DNA of 64,000 nucleotides from VAZQ01 sp963721005 (GCA_963721005.1 CAVRHR010000003.1:2439924-2503923); one strand, 5' to 3'. Shown: positions 20,490-31,872, counted from the first letter of the stretch. The notes: generated by a model not told the origin, from the letters alone. Translations and numbers: made by a program.

Positions 20490-21248
20490 TCAATTCGATT
20501 GAGCGGCGGAGACCAGAATCGGCTTGTCCCGATAAATGTCGCCGAACACGCGCTGCAAGTTGTCCACCTTGGGCAGATCGTTGAACGCGATATACGGGCT
20601 CGACGGATGCAGGGTCGCGTAATCCTGGTGATAGGCCTCGGCCGGGTAGAAGCCCGTGAGCTGATTGATCTGGGTCACGATCGGGCGCTTGAATACGCCG
20701 GCCTTGTCGAGCTGAGCGATGTAGGCCTGCGCGATGCTCTTCTGGGAATCGTCCTGGTAGAAAATGGCCGAGCGATATTGCGGGCCGCTATCCGGGCCCT
20801 GGCGATTGAGCTGGGTCGGATCATGCGCCACCGAGAAGTAGATTTGCAGGATCCGGCCGATGGAGATTTGCCGGGGATCGAAGGTGACCTGCACCGACTC
20901 GGCATGGCCGCTGCGCCCCAAGCCGACCACCTCGTAAATCGCGGTTTCCTTGGTGCCGCCGGCGTAGCCCGAAACGGCCTGGCTCACGCCTTTGACGTGC
21001 TGGAACACCGCCTGGACGCCCCAGAAGCAGCCGCCGGCAAGCACGACAGTCTGCAAGCCGGCATTGGCCGCCGCCTTGGGGGCATCCATGGCGGGCGCCG
21101 GAATCACGGTGGCGGGCTCGGCGGCACGTACCGACATCTGCCACCAGGCGCCGAGAACCGCCAGAATGGCCAGCGCCCCGGCCGCCCCCCGCACCCAGGC
21201 AGGAAAGCGTCGTCGGGCAGATGATGCAGGCGGCTGGACGATCGGCAT
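20490..21248 (-). CDS. msrA: Peptide-methionine (S)-S-oxide reductase, membrane-anchored
   Basis: A 252-residue MsrA that reduces methionine-S-sulfoxide in oxidised proteins. The catalytic motif GGCFWG places the nucleophile at Cys74. YEVVGLGRSGHAE, the FSVAHDPTQLNRQGPDSGPQYRS block and AEAYHQDY follow. A single hydrophobic segment at about 23-40 precedes the enzyme, so it is expected to face the periplasm, unlike the usual cytosolic MsrA. ATG 21248 has GAGAGG upstream. There is no msrB in the window. Confidence 0.93.
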   Translation of the reverse strand: MPIVQPPASSARRRFPAWVRGAAGALAILAVLGAWWQMSVRAAEPATVIPAPAMDAPKAAANAGLQTVVLAGGCFWGVQAVFQHVKGVSQAVSGYAGGTKETAIYEVVGLGRSGHAESVQVTFDPRQISIGRILQIYFSVAHDPTQLNRQGPDSGPQYRSAIFYQDDSQKSIAQAYIAQLDKAGVFKRPIVTQINQLTGFYPAEAYHQDYATLHPSSPYIAFNDLPKVDNLQRVFGDIYRDKPILVSAAQSN

Positions 21249-21492
21249 GGTCGAACCTCTCGGGCCTCGAGGAGAATCGCGGGCGCGGCCCCCTAAACCT
21301 ATGTATCCCATTCATGCGCCGCCAGGGCACACGTTTTTGCACATGCGCGTGAAGGCGGACGCCTTCGACTGCACCGGCGTCGGCGACCGGACGCCGGCGC
21401 GTGCTACCTCCGGCGGATTTTCCGTGCTACAAATCGGCAAGCCATCTGGGGCGCCCGATCAGGCAGCGCCGGAGCAACACGGGAGAAAACAC

Positions 21493-21945
21493 ATGGCAAA
21501 GATCCGGCATATCGCCTTGGCGACCAAGGATCCCGAGAAGGTCGCGAATTTCTACAAGGCCGCCTTCGAGATGAAGGAGGTCGGACGCGCCGGCCCGCCC
21601 AATCCAAAGCCCGGCCAAGTCTACGGCGTCTATCTCAGCGACGGCACGCTCAACATGGCGATCCTCAATTTCGGCGACGACGACCAGCTCGGCAAAGGCC
21701 CCGATTATGTCGGCCTGCATCATTTCGGCGTTCTGGTCGACGATCTCGCGAGCGCGCGCCGGCACGTCGAGGCGCTGGGTGGCGACTGCTTCCGCCACAC
21801 GCCGCCGCCCGGCCACACCGGCTTCTACGAGACCAAGTTCCACGGCCCCGACGGCGTAGTGTTCGATATTTCCGAGCATCCGTGGCCGGGCCTGAGCGCC
21901 GAGGATCGGAGCAAGGCGAAGGCCAAGGTCGAGGCGGCGGAGTAG
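21493..21945 (+). CDS. VOC (glyoxalase/dioxygenase fold) family protein
   Basis: A 150-residue protein with the paired beta-alpha-beta-beta-beta units of the vicinal oxygen chelate fold. It starts MAKIRHIALATKDPEKVANFY (metal-ligand histidine 6), has GLHHFGVLVDDL in the second module and ends with the GPDGVVFDISEHPW motif. ATG 21493 with GGGAG upstream gives the normal family start; the longer frame does not. Reaction unknown; glyoxalase-like or dioxygenase. Confidence 0.85.
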   Translation: MAKIRHIALATKDPEKVANFYKAAFEMKEVGRAGPPNPKPGQVYGVYLSDGTLNMAILNFGDDDQLGKGPDYVGLHHFGVLVDDLASARRHVEALGGDCFRHTPPPGHTGFYETKFHGPDGVVFDISEHPWPGLSAEDRSKAKAKVEAAE

Positions 21946-21981
21946 GCCGCGCCGGCACCGCGCTGTTTGTTTGACACGTTT

Positions 21982-22115
21982 CCCTCCCCCTGCAAGGGGG
22001 AGGGTGGCGCCGAAGGCGCCGGGTGGGGGTCCCGCCTCACGGCAAACTCGGTGCTTGTTGCAGGACTCCCCACCCGACCCGCTTCGCGGGTCGACCTCCC
22101 CCTTTCAGGGGGAGG
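21982..22115. repeat. Palindromic intergenic repeat element
   Basis: Four nested hairpins: CCCTCCCCC/GGGGGAGGG (21982-22004), GGCGCC..GGCGCC (22006-22020), GACCCG..CGGGTC (22077-22092) and CCTCCCCC/GGGGGAGG (22095-22115). This composition is typical of dispersed palindromic elements in alphaproteobacterial genomes. It lies between convergent genes and might also act in transcription termination. Confidence 0.65.
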
Positions 22116-22178
22116 TAAAGTGGAGAGCGCCGCAGCTCCCGTTATTGCAACGGCCGCGCCGCAACAGCAACGCCCTGT

Positions 22179-23201
22179 TCACGACTTCTTCACCGCCGGC
22201 ACCGGCATGCCCGGCACCTTCACCTTGACCATGCCGAGCTGGGTGCGGGTGGTGAAGAACAGCGTCTTCCAGTCATCGCCGCCGAACGCGATGTTGGTCG
22301 TAGCCGGCGCCCCGTGGACGATGCGGCCGAGCTTCTTGCCCTGCGGGTCGAGGATGTAGATCCCGCCGGCGCCACCGCAATAGACGTTGCCGGCGACATC
22401 CACCTTCATGCCGTCCGGCACTCCGGATTCCGGACCGCGCAGGTCGGCAAACACCCGATCGCTCTGCCGGGCGAGCAGGCCGCTGGGCTGAAGATTGAAA
22501 GCCCGGATGTGACCGCGCCTGGTATCGTTGATGTAGAGCACGCTCTCATCCGGCGAGAATGCGAGCCCGTTGGGGATGAGAAAATCTTCGACCAGGAGCG
22601 TCATGGTGCCGAGGTCGGGCGCGACCCGGTAGACCCCGTTGAAGCTGAGGTCCCACTGGTTGGGGGCGGTCGGAAGGCTCCACGGGTCCGTGAAGTAGAT
22701 GGCGCCGTCGGATTTGACCACCACGTCATTGGGCCGGTTGAGCTGGCGGCCCTGATAGCTGTTGGCGACGACCGTGATGCTGCCGTCGAGCTCCTGGCGG
22801 GTCACTCGCCGGCTGTCGTGCTCGGCCGCGAGCAAGCGGCCCTGCAGGTCGCGCGTCAGGCCGTTGGCGCGGTTGGTGGGCTCCTTGAACACGGTGACGC
22901 CCTGCCCGGGCGTGTATTTCATGCGCCGGCTGGCGTGGATATCGCTGAACAGCAGATAGCCGCCCTCCTTCCACCAGACCGGACCTTCGGCGGGCCCGAG
23001 CTCGCCGCCGAACCCATTGGCCAGCTCCTGGATCGGCTCGGTGACCGAGATGATCTTCTCGAGCTCCGGCGCGAATTGATCGATTCGTTTGGCGTCTTGC
23101 GCCCGGCCGGGGCGAGCGCCGCCCGTCACCGCGAACGCGGCGGCCGCCGACGCGGCCGTGCCCAACATCTGCCGGCGCGAAAAAGTATCCCGAGACTGCA
23201 T
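22179..23201 (-). CDS. SMP-30/gluconolactonase family protein, Tat-exported
   Basis: A 340-residue six-bladed beta-propeller of the SMP-30/gluconolaconase/LRE family. The N-terminus has a twin-arginine signal (SRRQMLGTAASAAAAFAV), implying folded export to the periplasm. Propeller markers: LGPAEGPVWW (metal glutamate), RPNDVVVKSDGAIYFTDP and the C-terminal VPDGMKVDVAGNVY. GGAGG precedes ATG 23201. It probably hydrolyses a lactone; the specific substrate is unknown. Confidence 0.87.
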   Translation of the reverse strand: MQSRDTFSRRQMLGTAASAAAAFAVTGGARPGRAQDAKRIDQFAPELEKIISVTEPIQELANGFGGELGPAEGPVWWKEGGYLLFSDIHASRRMKYTPGQGVTVFKEPTNRANGLTRDLQGRLLAAEHDSRRVTRQELDGSITVVANSYQGRQLNRPNDVVVKSDGAIYFTDPWSLPTAPNQWDLSFNGVYRVAPDLGTMTLLVEDFLIPNGLAFSPDESVLYINDTRRGHIRAFNLQPSGLLARQSDRVFADLRGPESGVPDGMKVDVAGNVYCGGAGGIYILDPQGKKLGRIVHGAPATTNIAFGGDDWKTLFFTTRTQLGMVKVKVPGMPVPAVKKS

Positions 23202-23431
23202 GGCGATCCTCCGTGATCCCGGCCACCTTCGATTGGAGCGCCAGCATGACCTTCATGGTGGCCACGATCAAGCGCCCACACGCGGCTCTGGCGACCGGGC
23301 GACAAGCCGAGGTGGCAGGTGGCTGTTCACAGCGCCGGACCGCGGTGAGGGAAAACCTCGCGGACCTTGAGACAATTTGCCCATGGGGCGAATTTGACAC
23401 GGCGGTGCCTTCCTCCTACGGAACAGGCTGC

Positions 23432-24496
23432 ATGAAAGAGACAATGAACAAGATGAAAAAGATGAAAAGGCGCGCGTACAGCTGCTTCTCCGCTCTCGCC
23501 CTGACCCTCGCCACACTCGCCGGTCCAGCCAAGGCGGACCCGGTCGAGGATTTTTACAAAGGGCGCAACATCACGGTGCTGATCGGCTACAGCCCGGGCG
23601 GCTCCTACGATTCCGCCGGGCGTGTGCTCGCCCGCTACATGGGCCGTTATATTCCGGGCAATCCGACCTTCGTGCCGCAGAACATGCCGGGCGCCGGCAC
23701 CCTCAACCTGGTCAACTATCTCTATAATGTGAGCCCGAAGGACGGCACCGCGTTCGGCATCTTCGCCCGCGGCATGGCGATGGAGCCGCTCATCGGCGGC
23801 ACCAATGCCAAGTTCGACGCCACCAAGCTCACCTGGATCGGCAGCGCCGCCAACGAGATCAGCCTGTGCGCGACCTTCGCGACCTCGCCGGTCAGGACCT
23901 GGAGCGACGCGCTCACCAAGGATTTCACGGTCGCCGGCAACGGCTCCGGCTCCGACCCGGACGTGTTCGCCAATGTGCTGAGGAACCGGTTCGGGGTGAA
24001 GGATCGGCTGATCTCGGGCTTTCCGGGCAGCGCCGAGATTTCGCTCGCCATGGAGCGGGGCGAGGTCGACGGCCGCTGCGGCTGGTCGTGGAGCAGCATC
24101 AAGGCCGAGAAGTCAGCTTGGCTCGCCGAGCACAAGCTCAACCTCATCGTGCAGCTGGCGCTGGAGAAGGCGGCCGATCTACCCAACGTGCCGCTGATCA
24201 CCGATCTCGCCACCGACGACCGGCAGCGTCAGATCCTCAAGCTCATCTTCAGCCGGCAGACCATGGGACGCCCGTTCGCGGGCCCGCCCGGCATCCCGCC
24301 GGAGCGCGCCGAAGCGCTGCGCAAAGCGTTCGATCTCACCATGAAGGATCCGGAGTTTCTGGCCGAAGCCGAGAAGCGCGGGCTCGAGATCAATCCGGTG
24401 TCGGGCCACGACATCGGGAAGCTGCTGGCCGAGCTGTACCAGACCCCCAAGGACGTGGTCGCCGAGGCGCGCGAGGCGACCGAGCGGTCGCATTAG
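23432..24496 (+). CDS. Bug/TctC family solute-binding protein
   Basis: A 354-residue periplasmic binding protein of the tripartite tricarboxylate transporter type. A basic start (MKETMNKMKKMKRR) and signal peptide end near AKADP. The mature protein starts with the Bug pattern ITVLIGYSPGGSYDSAGRVLARYMGRYIPGN, followed by NMPGAGTLN and the PGIPPERAEALRKAFD C-terminal helix. Several in-frame ATGs (23432, 23444, 23453, 23462) are possible. No tctA/tctB membrane genes are adjacent, which is common for orphan Bug proteins in these bacteria. Ligand unknown, likely a carboxylate. Confidence 0.85.
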   Translation: MKETMNKMKKMKRRAYSCFSALALTLATLAGPAKADPVEDFYKGRNITVLIGYSPGGSYDSAGRVLARYMGRYIPGNPTFVPQNMPGAGTLNLVNYLYNVSPKDGTAFGIFARGMAMEPLIGGTNAKFDATKLTWIGSAANEISLCATFATSPVRTWSDALTKDFTVAGNGSGSDPDVFANVLRNRFGVKDRLISGFPGSAEISLAMERGEVDGRCGWSWSSIKAEKSAWLAEHKLNLIVQLALEKAADLPNVPLITDLATDDRQRQILKLIFSRQTMGRPFAGPPGIPPERAEALRKAFDLTMKDPEFLAEAEKRGLEINPVSGHDIGKLLAELYQTPKDVVAEAREATERSH

Positions 24497-24552
24497 ATTA
24501 AGACCGCAGACTCAGCGCGGTGGATTCTTCGCGGCGCCTGCACCAGACACTT

Positions 24553-24673
24553 GGTCGTCCCTGCGAAGGCAGGGACCCATACGCCATGCCGTCTCGATCA
24601 GCTGCGGAGTATGGGTCCCGGCGCCATAAGCGCGGTTACGCGCGTCTTCGACGCGCTATGGGCCGGGACGACC
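24553..24673. repeat. Palindromic intergenic repeat with 9-bp terminal inverted repeats
   Basis: The ends GGTCGTCCC (24553-24561) and GGGACGACC (24665-24673) are perfect inverted repeats. Inner pairs include CCCTGC..GCAGGG, ACCCATAC..GTATGGGT and the CGCGTCTTCGACGCG stem. It resembles the 28152-28269 element in its ..CGTCTTCGACG.. arm and is typical of dispersed Rhizobiales repeats. Confidence 0.7.
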
Positions 24674-24683
24674 GAACTCGAAG

Positions 24684-25544
24684 CTACACCGCGACCTTGC
24701 GCGGGGCCGCGCGCCCGGTCTTGAACACGCCGTCGAGGGTCCAGCGGGCGAGCTCGCTGCCGGTGGCGAACCACACGCCGTCGGCCTTCTTCATGTGCTG
24801 GATGATGCTGCGCAAGGTCTTGGCCCGCCCGGGCCGGCCCGAGATGTAAGGATGGAATTGGAACGGGCAATAGGCCGGGAACAGTTTGGATTCCTCGTGG
24901 AACTCGTCGAACATCGACTTCCAGACCAGCAGCGTGTCGTGCGGATTGCCGGCGTCGTTGCCGCGGTGCTGGTAGGTGCGGCCGTCGCCGAACGGCTGGC
25001 GCGGCAGCTCGACCAGAACCTTGCCGTTGGCTTCCCACAGGAACGGCAGATCGTGGGAAAACGAATTGCTGTTGAACAGATAGCCGTGCTCCATCAAGAG
25101 CTCGAGGCTGTTGGGGCTCTGGGTGCATGAGCGCCAGCCGACCGGTACCCGGCCCGAGGTGGTGCGGATCATCGCGGTGGTCCGCCGCATCACGTCGTCT
25201 TCCTGCTCGCGCGTGAGCTCGCGGGCGACCTCGTGATGATAGCCGTGACCCGCGATCTCATGCCCTTTCTCCACGACCGCCTTGACGGCCGCCGGGTAGC
25301 GCTCCGCGATCCCGCCGCAGGTGTTGAAGGTCGCCTTGACGCCCTCCTCCTCAAGTATCCGCAAGATCCGCCAGATCGCGGTGTGCGGGCCGTATTCGCA
25401 CTGGGTGTATTCCTCGTGGTCCATCAAGCCGTCCGGACCGGGCCGGACATCCTCGCCACCCTGGAAATCGAACGTCAGAGCGACCGCGACCCGCTGGTTG
25501 TCGGGCCACGTCCATTTGCCGGCGTGGTGGTATTCCTTGAGCAT
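24684..25544 (-). CDS. Polysaccharide deacetylase family protein
   Basis: A 286-residue NodB-homology enzyme. Markers: ALTFDFQGGEDV (motif 1), the FNTCGGIAERYP helix, HEIAGHGYHHE (metal histidines, variant of HSxxH) and FQFHPYISGRP near the end. This pattern matches the cytosolic subgroup that includes PuuE allantoinase and Helicobacter PgdA, not secreted chitin deacetylases, and no signal peptide is present. The substrate is therefore uncertain (cyclic imide or amide hydrolysis is possible). It is flanked by two Bug binding proteins. Confidence 0.83.
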   Translation of the reverse strand: MLKEYHHAGKWTWPDNQRVAVALTFDFQGGEDVRPGPDGLMDHEEYTQCEYGPHTAIWRILRILEEEGVKATFNTCGGIAERYPAAVKAVVEKGHEIAGHGYHHEVARELTREQEDDVMRRTTAMIRTTSGRVPVGWRSCTQSPNSLELLMEHGYLFNSNSFSHDLPFLWEANGKVLVELPRQPFGDGRTYQHRGNDAGNPHDTLLVWKSMFDEFHEESKLFPAYCPFQFHPYISGRPGRAKTLRSIIQHMKKADGVWFATGSELARWTLDGVFKTGRAAPRKVAV

Positions 25545-25729
25545 TGCTTTATCTCTCCTTGCACTTTGATCGGTGCAGCTGCCTGATTTGAGGCCTTCGG
25601 GCGCGGAAACCCGATCCCACGAAGGCCCAAGTTTTTCTCGGCATGCACCATCGCTTGAAGGGCAGCCGTCGGGCTCTAGATACGACGCTTCCGCGGTTTA
25701 TACAAATGTTCAAAATGCCGCCGGCGCAG

Positions 25730-26725
25730 TCACTTGAGCGCGTCGGCCGCCATCAACCGCTTGGCCAGCGGCCCCCACCGCTCGAGCCCGGCCCGCACGT
25801 AGGCAGTGACCTGCGGCGGCGACATTTTCTCGAGCTCGAAGCCTTCGGCGGTCAGGCGGTCGTTTACGCCCGGGGCATCGAGGGCGCGGCCAATCTCCTC
25901 GTTCATGCGCAGCGTGACGTCGGCGGGCAGCCCGGCCGGCGCTGCAAAGCCGAACCAGGTGGTCACCGCGAGCTCCGGATAGCCGAGCTCCTTCAAGGTC
26001 GGCACCTCGGGGAAACCAGGCATCCGCCGGGTCGAGGAGACCGCCAGCGGAATGATGGTCTTGGCCTGCATCTGCCCGAGCGCCGCCGTCCAGGTCATCG
26101 AGCCCATCTGCACATGGCCGCCGATCAAGTCGGTGATGGCTTGGCCGGAGCCCTTGTAAGCCACGTGCGCGAGCTTGACGGATTCCCGCTCGGCCCAGTA
26201 CTCGGCAATCAGGTTGCCGATCGTGCCGGGACCCGGCGAGACATACGGCAGGGGTTCGCTCCTCCCTTTGAGCAGCCCCAGCAACTCCTGCAGCGACCGC
26301 ACCCCGAGCGCGGGATTGACTGCGATAACGGTCGGAGGACCGCCAACGAAGGCCACATGGGTGAAGCCGGCGATCGGGTCGTAACCCGGATTGGCGCTGG
26401 TGGCGGGCGCGATGACGTGGGTCCCGATGCTGGAGATCAGGAACGTGTAGCCGTCGGGCGGCGCATTCGCCACCAGGGCCGAGCCGATCAATCCGCCGGC
26501 GCCGCCGCGGTTCTCGATGTAGAATTGCTGATGCAGCCGCTGGCTGAGATTCTCGGCCACGATACGGCCCATCGTGTCGGAGCTGCCGCCGGCCGCGAAC
26601 GGCGACACGATGCGGACCGGCTTTTGCGGCCAATCCTGCGCCGGTGCCACGGCGCCAGGCAGGATGACGGCTAAAACCGCGAACACGGTCGCGGCTGCGA
26701 GGTGCGCGGCAGTCCGTGAGGTCAT
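25730..26725 (-). CDS. Bug/TctC family solute-binding protein
   Basis: A 331-residue periplasmic binding protein. Signal peptide MTSRTAAHLAAATVFAVLAV, then WPQKPVRIVSPFAAGGSSDTMGRIVAENL, the IENRGGAGGLIG loop and YKGSGQAITDLIGGHV, all characteristic of Bug proteins. ATG 26725 lies 11 bases after the stop of a 40-residue zinc-ribbon-like gene, and the two are probably co-transcribed. No TctA/TctB partner in the window; ligand unknown. Confidence 0.88.
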   Translation of the reverse strand: MTSRTAAHLAAATVFAVLAVILPGAVAPAQDWPQKPVRIVSPFAAGGSSDTMGRIVAENLSQRLHQQFYIENRGGAGGLIGSALVANAPPDGYTFLISSIGTHVIAPATSANPGYDPIAGFTHVAFVGGPPTVIAVNPALGVRSLQELLGLLKGRSEPLPYVSPGPGTIGNLIAEYWAERESVKLAHVAYKGSGQAITDLIGGHVQMGSMTWTAALGQMQAKTIIPLAVSSTRRMPGFPEVPTLKELGYPELAVTTWFGFAAPAGLPADVTLRMNEEIGRALDAPGVNDRLTAEGFELEKMSPPQVTAYVRAGLERWGPLAKRLMAADALK

Positions 26726-26736
26726 CGGGTGTGGCC

Positions 26737-26859
26737 CTAACGCTTGATTCCAGTCCCGTCGCAGCGCTGGCAGCGCACCACCTTGTCGCCCTTCTTCAAG
26801 GTGCCCTTGCCTTCGCAATTCTTGCATTTCTGCTTCTTCGGCCCGGCCGGCTTTGGCAT
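26737..26859 (-). CDS. 40-residue CxxCxGxG mini-protein
   Basis: A very small gene: ATG 26859 with GGAGG six bases upstream and a TAG stop at 26737-26739. The product has a Lys/Pro-rich start (MPKPAGPKKQK) and two zinc-ribbon half-motifs, CKNCEGKG and CQRCDGTG, exactly the CxxCxGxG repeat of the DnaJ cysteine-rich domain. A single zinc site made from the two pairs is expected. The strong ribosome site, motif spacing and 11-base gap to the Bug gene support it as real. Function unknown. Confidence 0.75.
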   Translation of the reverse strand: MPKPAGPKKQKCKNCEGKGTLKKGDKVVRCQRCDGTGIKR

Positions 26860-26973
26860 CGCGTCCTCCGCGGATCGCTATCAGCCGGCCATGAGTATTA
26901 CGCGCTGCCGGCCGCCGCAATACCGGTGGTCCCGAGATAATGAGCACCGGGAAATCGCAACCCGTCATTGCGG

Positions 26974-27147
26974 CTAATCCAGCAGCGATTGCTCCAGGCG
27001 GCGCTCGATGTCCGCCACCCTGCGCTTCAGCTCTTCCAGCGCCTTGGCGGCAGAGGCGCTCTGGCGCTGATGGAGCGTCGCATCGTGCTTCAGCGTTTCG
27101 AGCTTCTCCTCGACGCTCATCTCGTCCCACGGCTTGGGTCTGGCCAT
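26974..27147 (-). CDS. Small conserved coiled-coil protein
   Basis: A 57-residue acidic/basic alternating protein (MARPKPWDEMSVEEKLE start). Residues 12-55 form a predicted coiled coil with heptad leucines and alanines (LKHDATLHQRQ, ALEELKRRVADIERRLEQ). ATG 27147 has GGAGG eight bases upstream and is preferred to an ATG four codons earlier. Function unknown. Confidence 0.65.
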   Translation of the reverse strand: MARPKPWDEMSVEEKLETLKHDATLHQRQSASAAKALEELKRRVADIERRLEQSLLD

Positions 27148-27286
27148 TTGGTCCTCCACGAATCCGATCCGGTCTCAAATTTCGGCCGAAACGCTCGCGA
27201 TGCAGAATGCAAGGTGAGATCGACCGTCTCTCATGGTAGCCTTCCGCAGGTGAACGATCGCACATCGTCGCATTGGAGAGGACACG

Positions 27287-28114
27287 ATGATCAAAGACAT
27301 CCTGGTCAATCTGGCGACCGGCATCGAGCACGATGCGACCATCGATTATGCAATCTCGTTGGCGACTGCTTTCGAGGCGCATCTCGCCGGCGCGGCGTTC
27401 GCCTATGACGAAATTCCGCCCGCCATGCTGGCCGGCGAGGTGCCGCCGGCCTGGCTCGAGGAGCTGCACAAGGCCGCGCAGGACGCCGCCAAGGCCGCGG
27501 TCGCGAAATTCGAGGCCGGCGCCAAGCGTGCCGCGATCTCGGCACAAGCCAGCTGGCTGCCGGCAAGCCTGGATGGCCCGGCCGAGCTGTTCGCCCGCAT
27601 GGCGCGCCGGTTCGATCTATCGGTCGTTCGTCAGGCCGAGCCCGGGAAGAGCACTACTGCCGCGCTGGTGATCGAGGCGGCACTATTCGAGACCGGACGG
27701 CCGGTGCTGGTGGTGCCTTACATCCAGAAGGGCGGCGTCGAGCTCGGGCGGGTCATGGTCTGCTGGGACGGCAGCCGCAGCGCCGCCCGCGCCACTGCCG
27801 ATGCCCTGCCGTTCCTGAAACGGGCGAAAACCATCCAGCTGGTCATGGTGAGCCAGCACGGCAAGAGCGACGAGACCCCCGGTGCGGATATCGCCCGACA
27901 CCTCGCCCGCCATGGCGTAACGGCCGAGGTCAAGCAGATCGTCGCACCCGACACCAAGACCGCGGATGTGCTGCTGTCGCATGCGGCAGATACCTCGGCC
28001 GACTTCCTGGTGCTGGGCGGCTACGGCCATTCGCGCTTGCGCGAATTCGTGCTGGGCGGCGTCACTCGCAGCATTCTCGCCGCCATGACGGCTCCGACGC
28101 TGATGTCGCACTAG
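27287..28114 (+). CDS. Universal stress protein (UspA family, two-domain)
   Basis: A 275-residue protein. The C-terminal domain is a complete Usp fold: GRVMVCWDGSRSAARA and the ATP-binding GGYGHSRLREFVLGG..RSIL (G-2x-G-9x-G-S/T pattern). The N-terminal ~150 residues are a degenerate Usp domain without that loop. ATG follows GAGAGGAC. Such tandem Usp proteins respond to stress or growth arrest; ligand binding is predicted for the C-terminal domain only. Confidence 0.88.
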   Translation: MIKDILVNLATGIEHDATIDYAISLATAFEAHLAGAAFAYDEIPPAMLAGEVPPAWLEELHKAAQDAAKAAVAKFEAGAKRAAISAQASWLPASLDGPAELFARMARRFDLSVVRQAEPGKSTTAALVIEAALFETGRPVLVVPYIQKGGVELGRVMVCWDGSRSAARATADALPFLKRAKTIQLVMVSQHGKSDETPGADIARHLARHGVTAEVKQIVAPDTKTADVLLSHAADTSADFLVLGGYGHSRLREFVLGGVTRSILAAMTAPTLMSH

Positions 28115-28151
28115 ACCGGATTCCGGTCGCATTGACGCACAGTCTCTCCGT

Positions 28152-28269
28152 CGTCATGCCCGGCCTGGTGCCGGGCACCCACGTCTTTCGCGCCACAAAG
28201 CAAGGCGTGGGTGGCCGGGACATTAGGGCGTTTACGCCCGTCTTCGACGGGCTATGCCCGGCCATGACG
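28152..28269. repeat. Palindromic intergenic repeat (CGTCATGCCCGGCC type)
   Basis: Ends are CGTCATGCCCGGCC (28152-28165) and GCCCGGCCATGACG (28256-28269). Internal stems are CCACG..CGTGG and CGTCTTCGACGGGC. It is a widespread repeat form in Bradyrhizobium relatives. It shares its ..CGTCTTCGACG.. arm with the element at 24553-24673. It lies between the convergent usp and lon genes. Confidence 0.7.
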
Positions 28270-28321
28270 TGCTGGGTGATTCAATGCAAACGAAACCTGC
28301 TCTAGCACCGGCGCGCGCGAG

Positions 28322-30755
<2,434 letters not shown>

Positions 30756-30763
<8 letters not shown>

Positions 30764-31175
30764 GGAAACCCTCCGATTTTTGCAACGTGATCAGCAGGCA
30801 GCCATCCGCCGCCGAGCGGCGGACCGCGCTGTAGCGGCCGCCAGGAAGGCGCACGCGGCGCTCGAACCGGCCCTGCGGAAGCTCCAGCCGATGAATGATG
30901 GCGGTGCGCAGCTCGCCCGGAAGAACCCGGGTGCCGGCAACAACCAGGTCATTTCCGTCGATCGCGGCCTCGACCCGGTCCGGGTTGACCCCGGGCAGCG
31001 CCACCAGCACCAGCACCTCTTGGTCGGTCTCCAGCACGTCGACCGGCGGCTCCCAGGCCGGCGCCGGCGCACTTCGTCCGACCGGCCTGAACAGCTCGCG
31101 ATGCAGCCCCTCCGCGCGCGCCAGCATGGCGCAAGCCTCCGACCACATCCAATCACGCGGAAAATCCGAACCCAT
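30756..31175 (-). CDS. Hsp20/alpha-crystallin family small heat shock protein
   Basis: A 139-residue holdase. A divergent N-terminus is followed by the alpha-crystallin domain from about residue 40 (WEPPVDVLETDQEVLVLVALPGVN). The domain ends with the usual RLELPQGRFERRVRLPGG strand, but the C-terminal I-x-I anchor is weak (LLITLQK). GGAGCGCC precedes ATG 31175. Its stop overlaps the lon start by 8 bases, giving a coupled chaperone-protease operon. Confidence 0.9.
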
Positions 31176-31568
31176 CAGGCGCTCCAGGTTCTCTTTTGAT
31201 TGCGAGCAAACAGCATTGCGTTAAATAAGCGCTCTTGATCCGGCAGCAAGCCCGACGGAAATGGGCATGGTTCGGCTCGTCGCTCGATTGGCGCACATGA
31301 ACCGCGGGCCGGCGGGTCGGCAATCGCCGGATCTTGAATAATCTCGATTTATTCCCATATCAGGGGCAATCGATCGTTGGTCGAACAAGCAGGTCGCGCT
31401 GCCCCGGTTGCCGTCGGGTGCGCACGTGCCGGTCTTTTCTCCAAAATCGACGAACCGGCGAAGTTGCCGGCCACAATCCGCGGCTGACGCGGAAGCCATG
31501 CCGCCTTGACCGCGGACGTACCGGCAAGGGGGTTTGGCTGACGGCTGGCGGTAATCGAGGATATCCAA
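31176..31568. other. Divergent intergenic region upstream of hsp20
   Basis: 393 bases without a gene I can support. It contains the hsp20 leader: a TTGCT followed downstream by the GGAG ribosome site on the minus strand would fit a ROSE-type thermosensor arrangement, but I could not establish the fold. No clear sigma-32 or EcfG box was found. Confidence 0.35.
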
Positions 31569-31859
31569 ATGACTACACCGTTAAGAGATTCCCAAGTGCG
31601 CTCAGCCGCCGCCGCGGTGAAAGCGGAACGCGCGCTCGATAAAGTGGCTGCCATGCAGGAATATGAGGCTGAAGCGCTGGCGCTTCGCGCTAATACCGAG
31701 CGGCTGCGTGCGCTGCGGCTGGCCAGGGAAGCCGAGAGCAAGCAGCAACCGGCCACCAAGAAAGCCGCGCTGAACGGCGCAGTGCCGGAACCGGTCAAGG
31801 TGCGGAAACGAGCGCCCGCCGCGAAGCGCACCGGCGGCAAGCCGGCGAAGGTGGCCTGA
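31569..31859 (+). CDS. Small Ala/Lys-rich conserved protein
   Basis: A 96-residue protein, predicted almost entirely helical up to about residue 58 (AAVKAERALDKVAAMQEYEAEAL, ANTERLRALRLAREAE), with a basic, Lys/Pro-rich tail (KKAALN, VRKRAPAAKR) resembling nucleic-acid-binding tails. GAGG lies upstream of ATG 31569. Similar short proteins are common in rhizobia; function unknown. Confidence 0.65.
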   Translation: MTTPLRDSQVRSAAAAVKAERALDKVAAMQEYEAEALALRANTERLRALRLAREAESKQQPATKKAALNGAVPEPVKVRKRAPAAKRTGGKPAKVA

Positions 31860-31872
31860 GCCGGACCTCGCT

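Noticed and set aside
25730..27547. Long continuous minus-strand frame (605 codons) through the Bug gene, the mini-protein and beyond
   Set aside because: Only the part after ATG 26725 resembles a Bug protein. The upstream part is another frame of the CxxCxGxG and coiled-coil genes.
31176..31260. ROSE-type RNA thermosensor in the hsp20 leader
   Set aside because: A TTGCT and a GGAG site are present in suitable order, but I could not establish the multi-stem fold or the pairing with the ribosome site by eye, so it was not called.
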